Below are positions 6,484-6,754 of a DNA stretch of 6,754 bases, piece by piece. Below the pieces are notes generated by a model. It saw only the letters and a list, made by a program, of their open reading frames with translations. It was not told the DNA's origin and did no database searches. This stretch comes from Pseudomonadota bacterium (GTDB lineage Bacteria > Myxococcota > Myxococcia > Myxococcales > Anaeromyxobacteraceae): positions 1 through 6,754 of the forward strand of contig JAEZXM010000469.1 in NCBI GenBank assembly GCA_023419875.1, read 5' to 3'. Both the position numbers and the translations under genes were made by a program. Position 1 is the first letter of the stretch; each line of letters starts with the position of its first letter.

Positions 6484-6754
6484 ATGGCACGGATGAACCA
6501 CATGTCGGGTCGCCTCCTGGCGCTCGGGTTCGGGCTCCTGGCCGCGTGCGGCCCCGAGATGGCGGGTGAGGCCTACGAAGGATCGGACGGGTCGGAGGCG
6601 GCCGCTGCGACCACGCTCGGCGCGGCGCTGGCCGCGGGCAGGCTCAACGACTCGACGTACACCGGGATCGCGAGCCGCGAGTTCAACTCGGTGGTGGCCG
6701 AGAACGAGATGAAGATGGACGCCACCGAGCCGCAGCAGAACGTCTTCAACTTCA
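6484..6754 (+). CDS. GH10 endo-beta-1,4-xylanase lipoprotein, N-terminal part only
   Basis: Only the first 90 codons are present; the frame is open at the window edge. The ATG at 6484 follows a GGAAAGGA site (6469-6476) by 7 bases; ATGs at 6493 and 6502 are in frame but less well placed. Residues 1-22 form a lipoprotein signal with lipobox LAAC (Cys22), then an acidic, Gly- and Ser-rich linker (about 23-40). From about residue 43 the sequence is the start of a GH10 domain: LGAALAAGRLND, then REFNSVVAENEMKMD and ATEPQQNVFNF, matching the classical first strands of GH10 xylanases with their substrate-binding ENEMK segment. The catalytic glutamates lie beyond the window. GH10 enzymes cut the xylan backbone and tolerate side chains. 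The 28-base gap after gene 2 points to one transcript. The family call is strong; full length and further modules are unknown. Confidence 0.92.
   Translation, partial: MARMNHMSGRLLALGFGLLAACGPEMAGEAYEGSDGSEAAAATTLGAALAAGRLNDSTYTGIASREFNSVVAENEMKMDATEPQQNVFNF

Noticed and set aside
3501..6503. 1000-codon open frame on the - strand opposite gene 2
   Set aside because: Its translation is dominated by Arg, Ala, Gly, Pro and Val without recognisable domains, while the + strand frame encodes clear GH43, CBM6, malectin and lectin domains. Long antisense frames are expected from strong GC bias at third codon positions.

Overview
The window is very GC-rich on both strands and encodes secreted, multi-domain plant-polysaccharide enzymes. 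Their signal sequences are bacterial lipoprotein or Sec type. The Cys-rich 'divergent InlB B-repeat'-like modules, together with lectin and malectin modules, are typical of large secreted proteins of Myxococcota (Sorangium- or Sandaracinus-like soil myxobacteria). That assignment is an inference from style and composition; there is no rRNA or housekeeping marker here.

Layout, all genes on the + strand. Positions 1-330 are non-coding leader: a strong 12-bp hairpin at 6-37, probably the end of an upstream unit, then an upstream region with two tiny possible reading frames. Gene 1 (331-3564, 1077 aa) is a predicted lipoprotein: ricin-B lectin (CBM13) - Cys repeat - malectin (CBM57) - two Cys repeats - GH43 five-bladed propeller - C-terminal beta-sandwich. 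It resembles fungal arabinofuranosidases that act on doubly substituted xylose (AXH-d3 type). A 167-bp gap holds a second strong hairpin (3576-3615). Gene 2 (3732-6455, 907 aa) is a Sec-exported GH43 resembling XynD/AXH-m2,3 arabinoxylan arabinofuranohydrolases, followed by CBM6 - Cys repeat - malectin - Cys repeat - ricin-B lectin. After only 28 bp, gene 3 (6484 to the window end, truncated) begins as a lipoprotein and enters a GH10 endo-xylanase domain.

Together this looks like an arabinoxylan-degradation cluster. Two GH43 enzymes of probably complementary specificity would strip arabinose branches while a GH10 enzyme cuts the xylan backbone. Genes 1 and 3 are predicted to be membrane-anchored and gene 2 free. 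The most striking structural point is that genes 1 and 2 carry closely related copies of the same accessory modules (lectin about 79% and malectin about 73% identical by hand count). These sit in mirrored order: N-terminal to the catalytic domain in gene 1, C-terminal in gene 2. I see no CRISPR array, tRNA, insertion sequence or phage gene.
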